60,000 nucleotides of DNA, from the NCBI RefSeq assembly GCF_963678635.1, contig NC_087070.1:48219467-48279466 (forward strand). Direction: 5' to 3'. Source of the stretch: Symsagittifera roscoffensis. Lineage: Eukaryota > Xenacoelomorpha > Acoela > Convolutidae. The position numbers were made by a program, and so were the translations under genes. This document shows, piece after piece, positions 19,154 to 29,737 of this stretch (its first letter is position 1; each line of letters starts with the position of its first letter). The notes beneath the pieces were generated by a model, which saw only the letters and a program-made list of their open reading frames with translations, ran no database searches and was not told the DNA's origin.

Positions 19154-20966
19154 ATGAGTGGGCAAATGAACGTGGTAAAGACGTATTTGAAAGCCAGGTA
19201 CAGGCTGTCGGATCTCCTAGGAGCTCAACGAAATGATAGAATGACGAGCAGTCTGACGAGATGGATCGAGAATGGAGCACCTGACAAGGGACACTTGGAA
19301 GAAGACAGCTACAAGATCTTGAAGCAATTCTACCTGAAGAGAAAAGACTTGTTGTACCTGAACAAGGACGGAATCGTAGCCTGTAAGCGTAAGGAGGAGG
19401 ACAAGGTCCTTTATAAATATAATTCGATAGTGTTACCACAGTTGTACTAGACCGAATTGCTCTTTCGTTCACATGATCAGATGGGCCATCAAGGCGTGGA
19501 CAAAGTGTACAACAGGATACAGAAACGATTCGAATGGCCGGGATTGAAGAAGGCTTGTGAAAAGTGGATCGCCGCATGCCTGTCATGTCAACAGGCGAAG
19601 GATCCCAGGAAACTAAGGTTCCCCCTACAGTCAAAAGAGTCGTCGGGATTCCACAAAGTGGTGCAAATTGATCATCAGAAGATCTGCATGACAGTAACGG
19701 GCTATAATCAGGTGCTGGTAATGATCATGCGGAGGCAGCACCCTGCATGACAGCATCGGCGGAAGAAACATGCGATCATTTGATAAATGTGTGGATAGCG
19801 AGGCATGGCTGCCCCATCACATTCCAATCGGACAATGGCAAAGCATTCGTGGGTGATCTCACGAAGGAGTTAATGAAATGGTCGCAGGTAGCGCAGGCCC
19901 ACTCGACCACTTATCACCCGCAAACGAATGGCCTAGTCGAGAGGCAAAATCGCACATCGTATCCATGCTGAGAGTCTATTGCTCACGCTACATGGATGAC
20001 TGGGACAAGCACTTGCCGCAAGTGATGGGTGCTTACAACAGCGCGGAGCATTCCACCACGGGAATAAGTCCGCACATGATGCTAACGGGTCACGAAAAAG
20101 CGCTTCCGTTGACGTTTTTCTACCCTGAATATGAAGGGAAGAGAACAGCACCGCAAACGTACGTGCGGGATGTCATTAGAAGACAGCAGGACCTCAATGA
20201 CTATTGCAGGAGGAACACGCAAGAGGCGCAAATTAGACAAAAAAGGAGGTTTGATAAAAGGACAGCCGATGCGAAAGCTTACTCAGTTGGCGACTACGTC
20301 TGGGTGTTCCAGGAAGTGGTTCCACCAAAAGAAACCAAGAAGTTATTAAAGAAATCGCGTGGTCTATTTCAGATAACAGAGGTGCACCAAGGAGGTCGTT
20401 TTTACCGATTGAGCACTGGAAGAGCAGCTCATTACGAAAACATCAAACCACACAATGCCTCGTCAGAGGACTGGTGCATCCCAGCGGACATGCATGAGGG
20501 AGACTATTTGATAGTGGATCCTGCTTGTGAGGTGAATGAAAGGGGTACTCGCGACAAAATCGACGGGAATGAGGTGGTGGACGATTGCGACCTACCACTG
20601 GATCTGGAGTTGACCGAGCGAGTAGAGGTGGACAATGAAACTCTACCTTATGTCGAGGAAGACTGGGACTGCCCGGAACAAATTGAAATTGACCAAAGAA
20701 TACAGCCTGACTTTCCTCACACCATGGAAACAAGCCAGAGCAAGAGAGGAAAAAACAAGAAGAAATACAATCCGTACGGCAAGGATTTCGTCATAGACAG
20801 GATAGTTGTAAGTGATATGATGGACTCACTGGTAGGACTGGACGAAGTGGCGGTGCTAGAAGAAATCGACTTGGTGAATGACATGGATCAGGATTGGATC
20901 GACGATCGATCAGAACCGAAAGTGGAGTTCGAACCAGAAAAGAACAGACTCACGAGCAAGAACTAA
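19154..20966 (+). pseudogene. F1b integrase with HHCC, DDE core and C-terminal domain
   Basis: Frames 19154-19450, 19457-19750, 19747-19971 and 19878-20966. The linker helix leads to an HHCC zinc-binding domain (H in SHDQMGHQG, then CLSCQQ). The catalytic core has D in VVQIDHQ (about 19668), D in FQSDNGKAF (about 19831), and E in NGLVERQN (about 19940). The C-terminal GLFQITEVHQGGRFYRLSTG domain and an acidic tail with DFVIDRIVV follow. A TAG at 19448-19450 stands where F1a has CAG, and frameshifts lie near 19735 and 19955. This is the most complete integrase of the family in the window. Confidence 0.85.
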
Positions 20967-21800
20967 CGAACTTGCGTGTGCTTGAATGGCTCCATGATCT
21001 GCCGACAGATCCAAAAAAGACAATCCTGACGATTCAGGGCGTCGATAGAGACGGCATCAAATAAGTCAATCATGACAATACCGAGTCCAACTGGGTCGCC
21101 CCAGATGGTCCTCCACGTGTTCCACAATCCAACCTCGATCTGCTAGACTTTGGGCGATCGACGGGGACGTCGATGGATATTTTGTCCGGAAAGTGGGGGT
21201 AGGACTTACCCACACCGAAAACCTGATCATAAAAAATTGAAATCGGCAAGAGAAACCGGAGAACTAGAGACAGACGGCGAGAATGCTAAAAAAACCAGCT
21301 TTCGGACGAATTTTTGAATCTTATTTTGACCTACCGAGCCATTAATCAAACAATATCGTCATAACGGACAGCGATTTTATACTCACGGAACGTACATGCG
21401 CTATAGCGATAACCGCGGACGTAAGCTTCAAAACAGCACTAGCGGCTGATTTCATAAGAGAGTATAAGACATCGAATTTTTATGGAACTAGAGGCCTGGT
21501 GTGGGAGGGATGATAGCGCTGCCCCCTGTTGCATCACAGATACCAGGGAAATATTTGTGTTTCCTGGTTACCAAGGCCACTGATAGACAACACGTAGATC
21601 CAGAGAGCTTGGTATTGGCCTTGACTCGACTTAGGGATTTTCTGGTTGAGAGAGTAGTGATCTCTCTCTCGTTACCATTATATGATCCTAATAGGGGAAA
21701 GCTACATCCGAGAGAGTTGTACGCCCTTGTACATGTGATATTTTCAGAAACTGACATAGAGGTTTACTTACATAAAAAATACTATCTGAGCATATGCTAG
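20967..21800 (+). pseudogene. F1b acidic tail and macro-like domain
   Basis: 20967-21330 is badly broken but keeps the STGTSMDI-like and LTHTENL-like text of F1a. From 21330 one frame gives DSDFILTERTCAIAITADVSFKTALAADF; a frameshift near 21500 leads to the frame 21501-21800 (SQIPGKYLCFLVTKATDRQH, LTRLRDFLVE, LSLPLYDPNRGKLHPREL, VYLHKKYY). Identity to F1a is highest in this last part. As in F1a, the glycine loops expected of an active macrodomain are absent (DPNRG instead of GCGLD). Confidence 0.6.
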
Positions 21801-22258
21801 GAATTGCATTCGGCGATAAGTGGTTTTTATTCAGTTCACTTGATAGGAATTAGGGTCAAGTTTTAGATTAGGATTAAGTGCATATATTAGCTATTAGGGA
21901 TTATGTTCGTATGTGATAGTGTAGATGTGTGATGTTATGTTATTGTTATGACATGTTTTATGTTTTGTGTCATAAAAGACCTAGAATACTCCAGGTAGTC
22001 AAGGTGACAGCGCTCATTTGTGCTACCTTGCAAAGATGCAGGTGGACGATCCACCTTGGTGCTAAATTTTTAAATCAGAATTGAGAAGAGAATTTCAATG
22101 AAGAATTTTAAAGATTTGAATGATGTATTATCCAAGAATGACGGTTGTAAGTCGCGACTTGTTTCTTAGATCTTGATTGATCTGAAATTGTTTATTGAAT
22201 TCATTGAATCAAACGAGCCGGAAGAAACTTCACGACACGAGAATCAACACGATAAGAA
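21801..22258 (+). other. F1b spacer between ORF1 and ORF2
   Basis: AT-rich and non-coding. It contains two neighbouring hairpins: CAAGGT (22000-22005) with ACCTTG (22025-22030), and AGGTGGA (22040-22046) with TCCACCT (22050-22056). The splice-acceptor-like site is at 22155-22181. The hairpins were not found in the F1a spacer. Confidence 0.5.
22155..22181 (+). promoter_or_regulatory. Candidate 3' splice site before F1b ORF2
   Basis: GACTTGTTTCTTAG followed by ATCTTGATTGATC; the AG is at 22168-22169, 90 nt before the ORF2 ATG at 22259. F1a has the same motif 80 nt before its ORF2. Conservation within a poorly conserved spacer is the evidence. Confidence 0.45.
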
Positions 22259-24113
22259 ATGAGTCACACGAATGAATTAATGGAATTCCTCTCAGCGAGT
22301 CTAGGAGTGACTCTAGACGAGATCTATCAGCGGCTGATCGATTGTGACTTTCCACGAGAAGACCCGGGGCTGTCGATGTTTGTGGTCGCGCTCTTCAATG
22401 CGTTAGGACGAGAGGGTCGAGGTACTCACCCTACAGAAGTGGTGTTGATATTGGTTTTCGGTGAGTCCGGGACCGCCGAGAGAGGTCGAAGCCGACTGAT
22501 GAGATGGCGGCGTGGAGAAATGTCTGGCCACGACCTGGCTCGTGAGCCAGGACTTGGTGAACACAGGGACCACCGGCTAGGTGAGATGCCCTTGCCGATC
22601 CAACATGCGCAGCCGCTCATCGGAGCGAAAAGACAACGTGATGGGCCAGGCCCGTCACATTCAGTCGACTCTCCAACAGCTGCTCCTCCTCCGAAGAGAG
22701 TGAGGGTGAGCGAAATATAGATACAGACGTCGGAGACGGTTGATACGTTGGAGAAGAAAGAGAGAGATCAGAGCGAGCTGTGTGCCAAACTCCAGGAGTA
22801 TAGGGCGATAGCTCGAGAAAGAGACGAATGGAAAAAGAATTACGAGGATCTGCAGGTGGCCTACAAGGAGGATGAAATAAAGCACCTGAAGGAGCTGTAT
22901 ATGGCAAAGGTGAGCCAAGTGTCACAGGAGGTTCTGGCGACAATGAAGTCCTCGGAGGGATCCAGGGAAACACGCCCCAAGACAAGAGTACAGGAGCTGT
23001 GTACACCGAGAGGGCCCGAGGCTCCTCAGCAGACACAACAGTCTGCTCTCAATCAGAGGAATACGATACCAGACCCTTCTGACACCCCCAGTGCTCCCCA
23101 GTGCTCCCCAGTGCCAAGAATCATTCAATCAAGTGGCCAGAGCAACAATGGATGAGATTAACAGAACCACTGGGCGGACATTGGGTAGGGTCGTCCCTTC
23201 CCAACGTCGTGATCATTCATGCAATAGTTCGGAGCGAGCACCCCGCACGGTAGCGTCCTCGGGGACTGCGTATGGCGGAACCTTTCAAAAGTCTCGCGTG
23301 GTAGACATTAGAAAGAATCTGATGGCACGTCACCAGTTCACGCAAGTGGCCGCGGAGCATCCTCGAGCCTGCCTGAATGACATGAGCTGGAACCCCGCTA
23401 CGAGCGACCAGGTAATTCCCCCAGGGAATCGCCACTTGATCATAGGAGACAGTTTGGTGAGGGATCTGAATGAGATCTTCGTCTATGGTCAGACTACCGC
23501 TCTGTCCTTTGGAGGAGCCTCAGTGGCTCAGGTCATCAAGATGAAGGAGTTCCAGAGCGAAGATTACCTGGACACGCTGGTGATAATGCTGGGAACCAAC
23601 GACGTCTCGAGAGCTCCAGTGACTCCGGAGAGCAAGTGGGAGCCTCTATTGGTCTGCCTCCTGAACAAAATAAAGGAGAAGTACAGGCCCAGGCTTGTGG
23701 TGCTGTGCACAATACCACAGAAACCGATGGTGGGCACCTTAGTGGCAGATTTTATGAATGGCAACGTGACCCGGTGGAACGAAATGACCCGCAGTCTGGT
23801 GAGAAACAACCCTGGCGAGCTGCGACTTCTGGATCTCGAGAACATGTTGCGCATGATTGATCACATCGCGCTCACCAGAGATGGGACACATTTCAACACC
23901 CAAAAAGGGAGACACTGGATCAATGACGTATTTCAGACGCAGTTGAGGGAAGTGGAGCAGGAGTCGAGGGCGACCAGTTCTCTGGCTTGGACCAGTTCGA
24001 CCGGAGAAGGTAGAATAAGGGGAAGCGTGCCCAAATCCCTTGTCAACCGCCTAGGGCCCCTGGCAACGGAGACGGCTACAGATGCACCCATCGCTCGGAG
24101 CTCAAACGTATGA
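22259..24113 (+). pseudogene. F1b ORF2 N-terminus: unknown domain, coiled coil, SGNH/GDSL hydrolase
   Basis: The ATG at 22259 is in the same place as the F1a ORF2 start. Residues 1-150 are the unknown N-terminal domain. A TAG at 22718-22720 interrupts the frame, which continues as a coiled coil (KKERDQSELCAKLQEY and on, 22748-22930) and a Gln/Ser/Pro-rich linker. After a frameshift near 23130 comes an SGNH hydrolase: block I IGDSLVRDL (Ser codon at 23451-23453), block II LSFGGAS, block III MLGTNDVSR (23592-23603), block V DGTHF (23880-23894). All catalytic and oxyanion positions of the fold are present. SGNH enzymes cleave esters (lipids, acetyl groups). An esterase domain is known in ORF1 of CR1-type LINEs; I know of no established role in gypsy elements. 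The frame ends at TGA 24111-24113. Confidence 0.8.
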
Positions 24114-24737
24114 GAGGGGCTAGGGACTGCTCCTACTCCCAGAGCACAACCGCTGGAAAGCCGACTTGGGAGATCGGTTGATCAGAACAGGAACAACTCC
24201 CAGACCGCGCCTAGGAGGAATGACCCGCCCGCTACGGCAAACCCTGCTTCAGCAGCAGGACCGTCGACAAGCGCCGTGCCGGCGGAGGGAGTTGAACGCA
24301 ATGAGAGTGTCGGGAGGACGCAATGAGAATGATCGGCGGAGAAGGTCCCACAGTGTCGCGATTATATCGAATACCGGGCGTGGATTGGCTGTTAGCAGAG
24401 CAGGAGCAGTTCAGCTCCACGACTTTGCTCAATCACGCAGACCTGAATGGATTGCCTCAGGACACAACCTTTGGACCTCTGAATACCCGATCTCTTACGG
24501 ACGTCCACCACAGAGCCAGGGAACTGACGCCACCTGCTCGTAAGGTCAAGTTTCAGACAGATAGCAAGCCTAACAACAAGCATCACAAGATTACAGGCAG
24601 TTTGCTAAACCACCCGGTCAGACGCCTGGCGAATATTCAAGAGACTACCCCCGAGCGACCACGGTGGATGGGGATGACAAGAGATACGGGGAACTGAAGG
24701 CCCCAGTCGGTGACGGCCTGTCTGCCGCCTATGATCC
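24114..24737 (+). pseudogene. F1b ORF2 low-complexity linker
   Basis: The SGNH frame continues in phase after its TGA to 24326 as a Pro/Ala/Asn/Arg-rich linker. A frameshift then gives the frame 24323-24697 (GVDWLLAEQEQF, LNGLPQDTTFGPLNTRSL), which leads toward the frame of the second SGNH-like domain. No domain is recognised. Comparison with another copy would be needed to place the exact shifts. Confidence 0.45.
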
Positions 24738-25960
24738 CTTGGATATGAAAGCTGCCAAGTACTTGATAGTGGCGAGTTCGGATTATCTCTACACGCCCCG
24801 TTCTCTCTTTTGGCCCGACGTGATTTTCTTGACGGCGCCTAAATTGGACTGAAGACGGCGCCTAAATTGGACTGATAAGTGTGCGAAGGGTGGTCAGCAT
24901 TGAGCCGCAGGTAATAGTGGTTGCAGGCTCGAATGATCATCTGCAAAGCAGGGGTTTGTTGTCCCGTCTGACGGATGGGTCGATCCCGAGCAATGAGGTC
25001 ATAGCAGAGGCGATAATGACATTGCTCTCGGCGATGGCTGAGGTAGAAACAGCAGCAAAACAACGTTTCACTCAAAATGTGGTGAAGGTGGTCTTTGTGT
25101 GTCACCAGGGTACGCTGCATTGCCAGAACCCTTCAGTTTGTGTACACGATGGTCACAACGATAGCAGAGGGACGGTTCAACATAATAATTCCTGTCCCGA
25201 ACAGAATGGTGGACCCCAACAATTATTACCCATCCCGATCTGAGCTTCCTGCCGTTTGGGCTGACATTTCCAATGCCATTCAGGGACTCAAAGATTGTAG
25301 CACAACTCGGTTGGTGTTAGATGAGGTTCTGGGGTTGGAGCTGTCCAACTTCGCCAGGTTGCTGAAGTTAAGACCAGGGGTAGATGACGATCATCTGTTA
25401 GTACAACAGGTGGCTGACGATCTCTGGTTCAGACAGATGGATCACGCAGAGAATGAGCAGGGAAGGACAGTCAGGAAAAACATGACGTCAGCGGAAGAAG
25501 GTCTCATGGCAATGGCTTTGCGCACGAAGCCGCACAACAACTTATGGTTGTATTTGTCACCAAGACTGTGTACCTTGGGAGAGGACGCGTTCGTGCATAC
25601 ACCGGCAGTGATCAAAGAGATACACGCGTATCTAAAGAACTTGTTTGATGACCGGGAGTTAGCCGGGGGTATGATGTTGCAATTGATGCAGGATGTGACA
25701 CGATGTCGTTGGACAAGTTACAAGCTGACCACGAGGGCACAATATGAACCATCAGATGCTATCTTGGGTGGAATGGGAGTGGGATGGACGCCATTCCTTC
25801 CTGTAGACGTGCTATCCGAGGGCATCTCGGAACCTGATCGCGAGCTTCGTCAAGGATATCAGGAAGCTGTTGATTGGCCTGATATTAGACCTGTACGTGA
25901 CATTTGGCCATGAGAAATTCGTGAAGGGGCCTGCAAATCTCTTCGCCCAAGCGTTGGCAG
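24664..25960 (+). pseudogene. F1b ORF2 second SGNH-like domain and following conserved region
   Basis: The frame 24664-24852 has KYLIVASSDYL (about 24757-24789), which sits where a GDS block would be. After a small tandem duplication (21 bp, 24832-24873) the frame opening near 24890 has VIVVAGSNDHLQSRG (24911 on), like block III (GxND). A frameshift near 25130 passes to the frame 25095-25913, which runs through FNIIIPVPNRMVDPNNYYP, WADISNAIQGLKD, LWFRQMDHAENEQG and GGMGVGWTPFLPVDVL. I infer a degenerate SGNH-like fold for the first 150 residues. The later part is unknown. The block 24738-25244 is duplicated at 26502-27008. Confidence 0.5.
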
Positions 25961-26511
25961 ATTTGAGATTGGATGGACTCCTGACTCTGACCGCCATGAC
26001 CTATGGTCGGCTGGGTGATTTGCTTGCGCTGTTGCGTTACCCCGAACAACTCCAGGGAACAAGTATTGAGTTCAACGCGCAGTTGGAAACCGCCTCGCTC
26101 AGGAAAATGAAAGACTGGAGGACTCTCCTGCTCCAATATCTCTTGCAACAGAACAGAAGTGTCACGGGAGAAGATAAGGTGGCAACGGATGCGGGTGAGT
26201 GTGAACAGTATTCTGGCATGCCCTTGCTGACAGATTCGGCGGTCATGAGGCGGATCGATCCGTTGGCTCTGAATCACGGACTGCGGGAATTCGTCACGGT
26301 GGTGTATGGACCGGTGATGTCTTTCGTATTCCCGGACGTGCAAGTCAAGGCATACAGGAGTTCTGTGTTGTATATCAACCTGGTCTCAGTCGTAGATTGT
26401 TCCGTGCTGGATTGGGTAGAGCAGAGGGAGCTGAGAGGGCTGGCCAGCGACGATAGGCTGTTCGGAAAAATAGCGGAGTGCCGAATGGGCCGCGAAGACC
26501 TTTGGATATGA
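25870..26511 (+). pseudogene. F1b ORF2 unknown region, first copy
   Basis: 213 codons: LILDLYVTFGHEKFVKGP, LLALLRYPEQLQG, LRKMKDWRTLLLQYLL, PLLTDSAVMRRIDPLALN, SSVLYINLVSVVDCSVLDWV. The segment 25961-26501 is repeated almost unchanged at 27009-27549. No function is assigned. It ends where the duplicated block starts (junction near 26501), so the last few residues are not genuine. Confidence 0.6.
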
Positions 26512-27549
26512 AAGCTGCCAAGTACTTGATAGTGGCGAGTTCGGATTATCTCTACACGCCCCGTTCTCTCTTTTGGCCCGACGTGATTTTCTTGACGGCG
26601 CCTAAATTGGACTGAAGACGGCGCCTAAATTGGACTGATAAGTGTGCGAAGGGTGGTCAGCATTGAGCCGCAGGTAATAGTGGTTGCAGGCTCGAATGAT
26701 CATCTGCAAAGCAGGGGTTTGTTGTCCCGTCTGACGGATGGGTCAATCCCGAGCAATGAGGTCATAGCAGAGGCGATAATGACATTGCTCTCGGCGATGG
26801 CTGAGGTAGAAACAGCAGCAAAACAACGTTTCACTCAAAATGTGGTGAAGGTGGTCTTTGTGTGTCACCAGGGTACGCTGCATTGCCAGAACCCCTTCAG
26901 TTTGTGTACACGATGGTCACAACGATAGCAGAGGGACGGTTCAACATAATAATTCCTGTCCCGAACAGAATGGTGGACCCCAACAATTATTACCCATCCC
27001 GATCTGAGATTTGAGATTGAATGGACTCCTGACTCTGATCGCCATGACCTATGGTCGGCTGGGTGATTTGCTTGCGCTGTTGCGTTACCCCGAAAAACTC
27101 CAGGGAACAAGTATTGAGTTCAACGCGCAGTTGGAAACCGCCTCGCTCAGGAAAATGAAAGACTGGAGGACTCTCCTGCTCCAATATCTCTTGCAACAGA
27201 ACAGAAGTGTCACGGGAGAAGATAAGGTGGCAACGGATGCGGGTGAGTGTGAACAGTATTCTGGCATGCCCTTGCTGACAGATTCGGCGGTCATGAGGCG
27301 GATCGATCCGTTGGCTCTGAATCACGGACTGCGGGAATTCGTCACGGTGGTGTATGGACCGGTGATGTCTTTCGTATTCCCGGACGTGCAAGTCAAGGCA
27401 TACAGGAGTTCTGTGTTGTATATCAACCTGGTCTCAGTCGTAGATTGTTCCGTGCTGGATTGGGTAGAGCAGAGGGAGCTGAGAGGGCTGGCCAGCGACG
27501 ATAGGCTGTTCGGAAAAATAGCGGAGTGCCGAATGGGCCGCGAAGACCT
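26502..27549 (+). repeat. 1.05-kb segmental duplication inside ORF2
   Basis: 26502-27008 repeats 24738-25244, and 27009-27549 repeats 25961-26501. The intervening 25245-25960 is missing from the second copy. Differences are few: for example one extra C near 26893 and GTCGATCC versus GTCAATCC. Both junctions show short shared bases (CCTT near 26501, AG near 27008). The 21-bp tandem duplication is in both copies, so it is older. Confidence 0.9.
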
Positions 27550-28060
27550 TTTCCATATACAGTTCAACCCGAAGCTTTGGAATCTGAGACCAGTAGTGAA
27601 AAATTCAGGAGCGGCAATGAGAGTCCCACTTTTGCCAGAGGCCTACGCACACGTGAAAGAGAACCATCAAGCGTGGCTTTCCGGGTCCAGGCCGCTGCCG
27701 GACCAATGCCCCCGATACCCACCGATTAGGAGGATGTTGTTGGGAGTCACATCTCCCGTCATTGCCCCGCGCATCGGAGCAGCTCGTGATGTAGAGAGGA
27801 GAATGCTGAAGTGGAGTGAAGGGATGGAGCCGCGCTTCATCAGTTGGAACGTTGCAGCCGTGCACACATTTGACTTCACATTTCCTGATGCTTGGAGCAG
27901 GAAAAAGATCAAAGCACCATCTTCCAGGAGACCAGAGGTCTCGGCTGAAGTGTGGAACGAGGTGTATGCCCCCACTGATGACTTATCAAGACTGAGGTGG
28001 TCAGGAGAGGTGAAATTAGTGATGCTGAAAGTGGCAAAAGAGTGCAGAGGAGGCTCATAA
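27011..28060 (+). pseudogene. F1b ORF2 unknown region, continuing copy
   Basis: 349 codons. After the duplicated part it continues with DLFHIQFNPKLWNLRPVV, PLLPEAYAHVKENH, QCPRYPPIRRMLLGVTSP and FISWNVAAVHTFDFTFPDAW. These Trp/Pro-rich blocks look like a folded domain but I do not recognise it. It stops at TAA 28058-28060; the frame continues in phase beyond it. Confidence 0.6.
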
Positions 28061-28602
28061 AAAACGATAGAGGACCTGGCACCACATGGCGAGGAGTCGG
28101 TAGAATTCCTGGTGAATGATGAGTTGTTCTATCACGCAGGAGACCTGACCGTACCGGCGCGGCCGGACTCGGGCATACACACTGGACAAGGTTCTTCGGG
28201 ATCTAAGCCGAAACCTGATGCGAATGACGATGAACTGATCGATCAGGGCGATGACGACATCGGAGGAAAGACAGAAAAGCCGGGTGAGACGGATCTAGGA
28301 GCGTTGGAGACTTGCTGGAATACCGGTTTAGTGAAGACGACGACGGGGAAGTCGAGGGGAGTCTATTGCTGATGACGCCATCGTCTTTCATGTACCCTAC
28401 AAAGGAGGCGTCGGCCGATTTATTCCGGTGGACCCAATAAGTCAGGCGAGAGAGTGCCGAAATAGGGATCCACAAAGATTGCTCCATGAGTCACCAAGGA
28501 GGAGAAAGATTGAAGAGTCAATGAGGGTATCCTTCCTGAGTACGCTACCGGAAGAGGAATGGGAGAGATACCAAAGTGAACTAGAAAGCAAGACAGGGTA
28601 AC
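28061..28602 (+). pseudogene. F1b ORF2 acidic region and following segment
   Basis: The frame to 28372 is acidic and Gly/Asp-rich (NDDELIDQGDDDIGG). A frameshift near 28370 leads to a frame reading IVFHVPYKGGVGRFIPVDPI and FLSTLPEEEWERYQSELESK up to 28602. No domain is recognised. Confidence 0.5.
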
Positions 28603-28612
28603 CTGGATCCGA

Positions 28613-29737
28613 GTGAACTTCATGGAAAGGTCATGGGACGTGATACGAAGATACGGGACGCAGTCCATAATGAAGGTGGGATTGAACCAACCCATTATGC
28701 GTGAGGTCCTGGAGAAAATGATGAACTCCATAGAATCTGATGTTCTGACCGAGTCAGTTACAGATGACAGTGCCGATGATCAGCAGGTCAGGAAGAAATT
28801 ACCTGTCAGACGAGCCAAAAAAGGGCTGAAGCGGCTGAAAGGGAAGACAGGAAGTAGAGCGGTAAACCAGAGAGTGGTGAAGTCAAAAGCCAGCACAGTG
28901 GTGGCCTCTTTGACGAGTGCAGGTCGTTCAGGCGAGAACGGGCAAGGAGATGGTGCGACGCTGGCCGGGGGAGAAAAAGAGAACCTGATACCCCCTATGC
29001 TCTTGGCAGGTCTGACCACAACAGCCACGAAATCAAAGAAGACTGCACGAACCCTAGCAGACACTAAGCTAGAGATGGAGATCATCAGTCAGTGTGGATC
29101 TGGAGGACTTGATGATTACATGCCCTCGCGAACCAACATGGCCCGGATGAAACTGGGGGGAAAACTCGTGCCGGAATCGGTCCACATGGGAGATCCAGCA
29201 GGGGGTTATGTGGAGATGTTGAAGGCGAGGAACTCCGGGAGAGGGCACCTAATGGCTTGGAGCGAGAAGCGAGCCATGCAGAAATATCTGAAAGGGCTTA
29301 AGGAGAGTTCTAACCCAAATCAGAAAGAATACGGCACGGTAATGTCCTCGGAGGCGAACGAAATCGGGCTGGAAAAACTACTGGAAATCTCTTGGAGGGC
29401 GGTCCTCCAAAGATACTTCGACGAGACGATGCATGCGCCTGCGACGGTGGCAGCATACCTGGCTCATCCGTGCACGAGAACTGACCTGCAAGTACGGTTG
29501 GCTTGGTGCTTGATGGGCATCAAGAAGGCGGAATATGAAGCCAGTAATGATTTGAAATCAAAGGAACAGGAGCTGGAGCTGATGGAAGCCCTGCGAGCGT
29601 TGATTTCAAAAAACGATTCTGCGATAGCCTGGGCTTTGGGAGAATGCATAAAGATCATTCGGCAAAAGGGAGTTGATTGCGAAAGAAACTTCTTTAGGGC
29701 ACTCCTGGACTATATCAGGATAGGCCGTTGGTTGTAA
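28613..29737 (+). pseudogene. F1b ORF2 unknown region with basic linker
   Basis: 374 codons. An N-terminal hydrophobic-helical part (RRYGTQSIMKVGLNQPIMRE) is followed by a Lys/Arg-rich stretch (KLPVRRAKKGLKRLKGKTG, about residues 62-80) that could be nuclear-localising or nucleic-acid-binding. Then comes an all-helical region (MAWSEKRAMQKYLKGLKE, AWCLMGIKKAEYEASNDLK, AIAWALGECIKIIRQKG). The frame ends in TAA by a frameshift; the adjacent frame 29728-29880 continues (MESYRKLEEVRRYSNKG). Confidence 0.55.
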
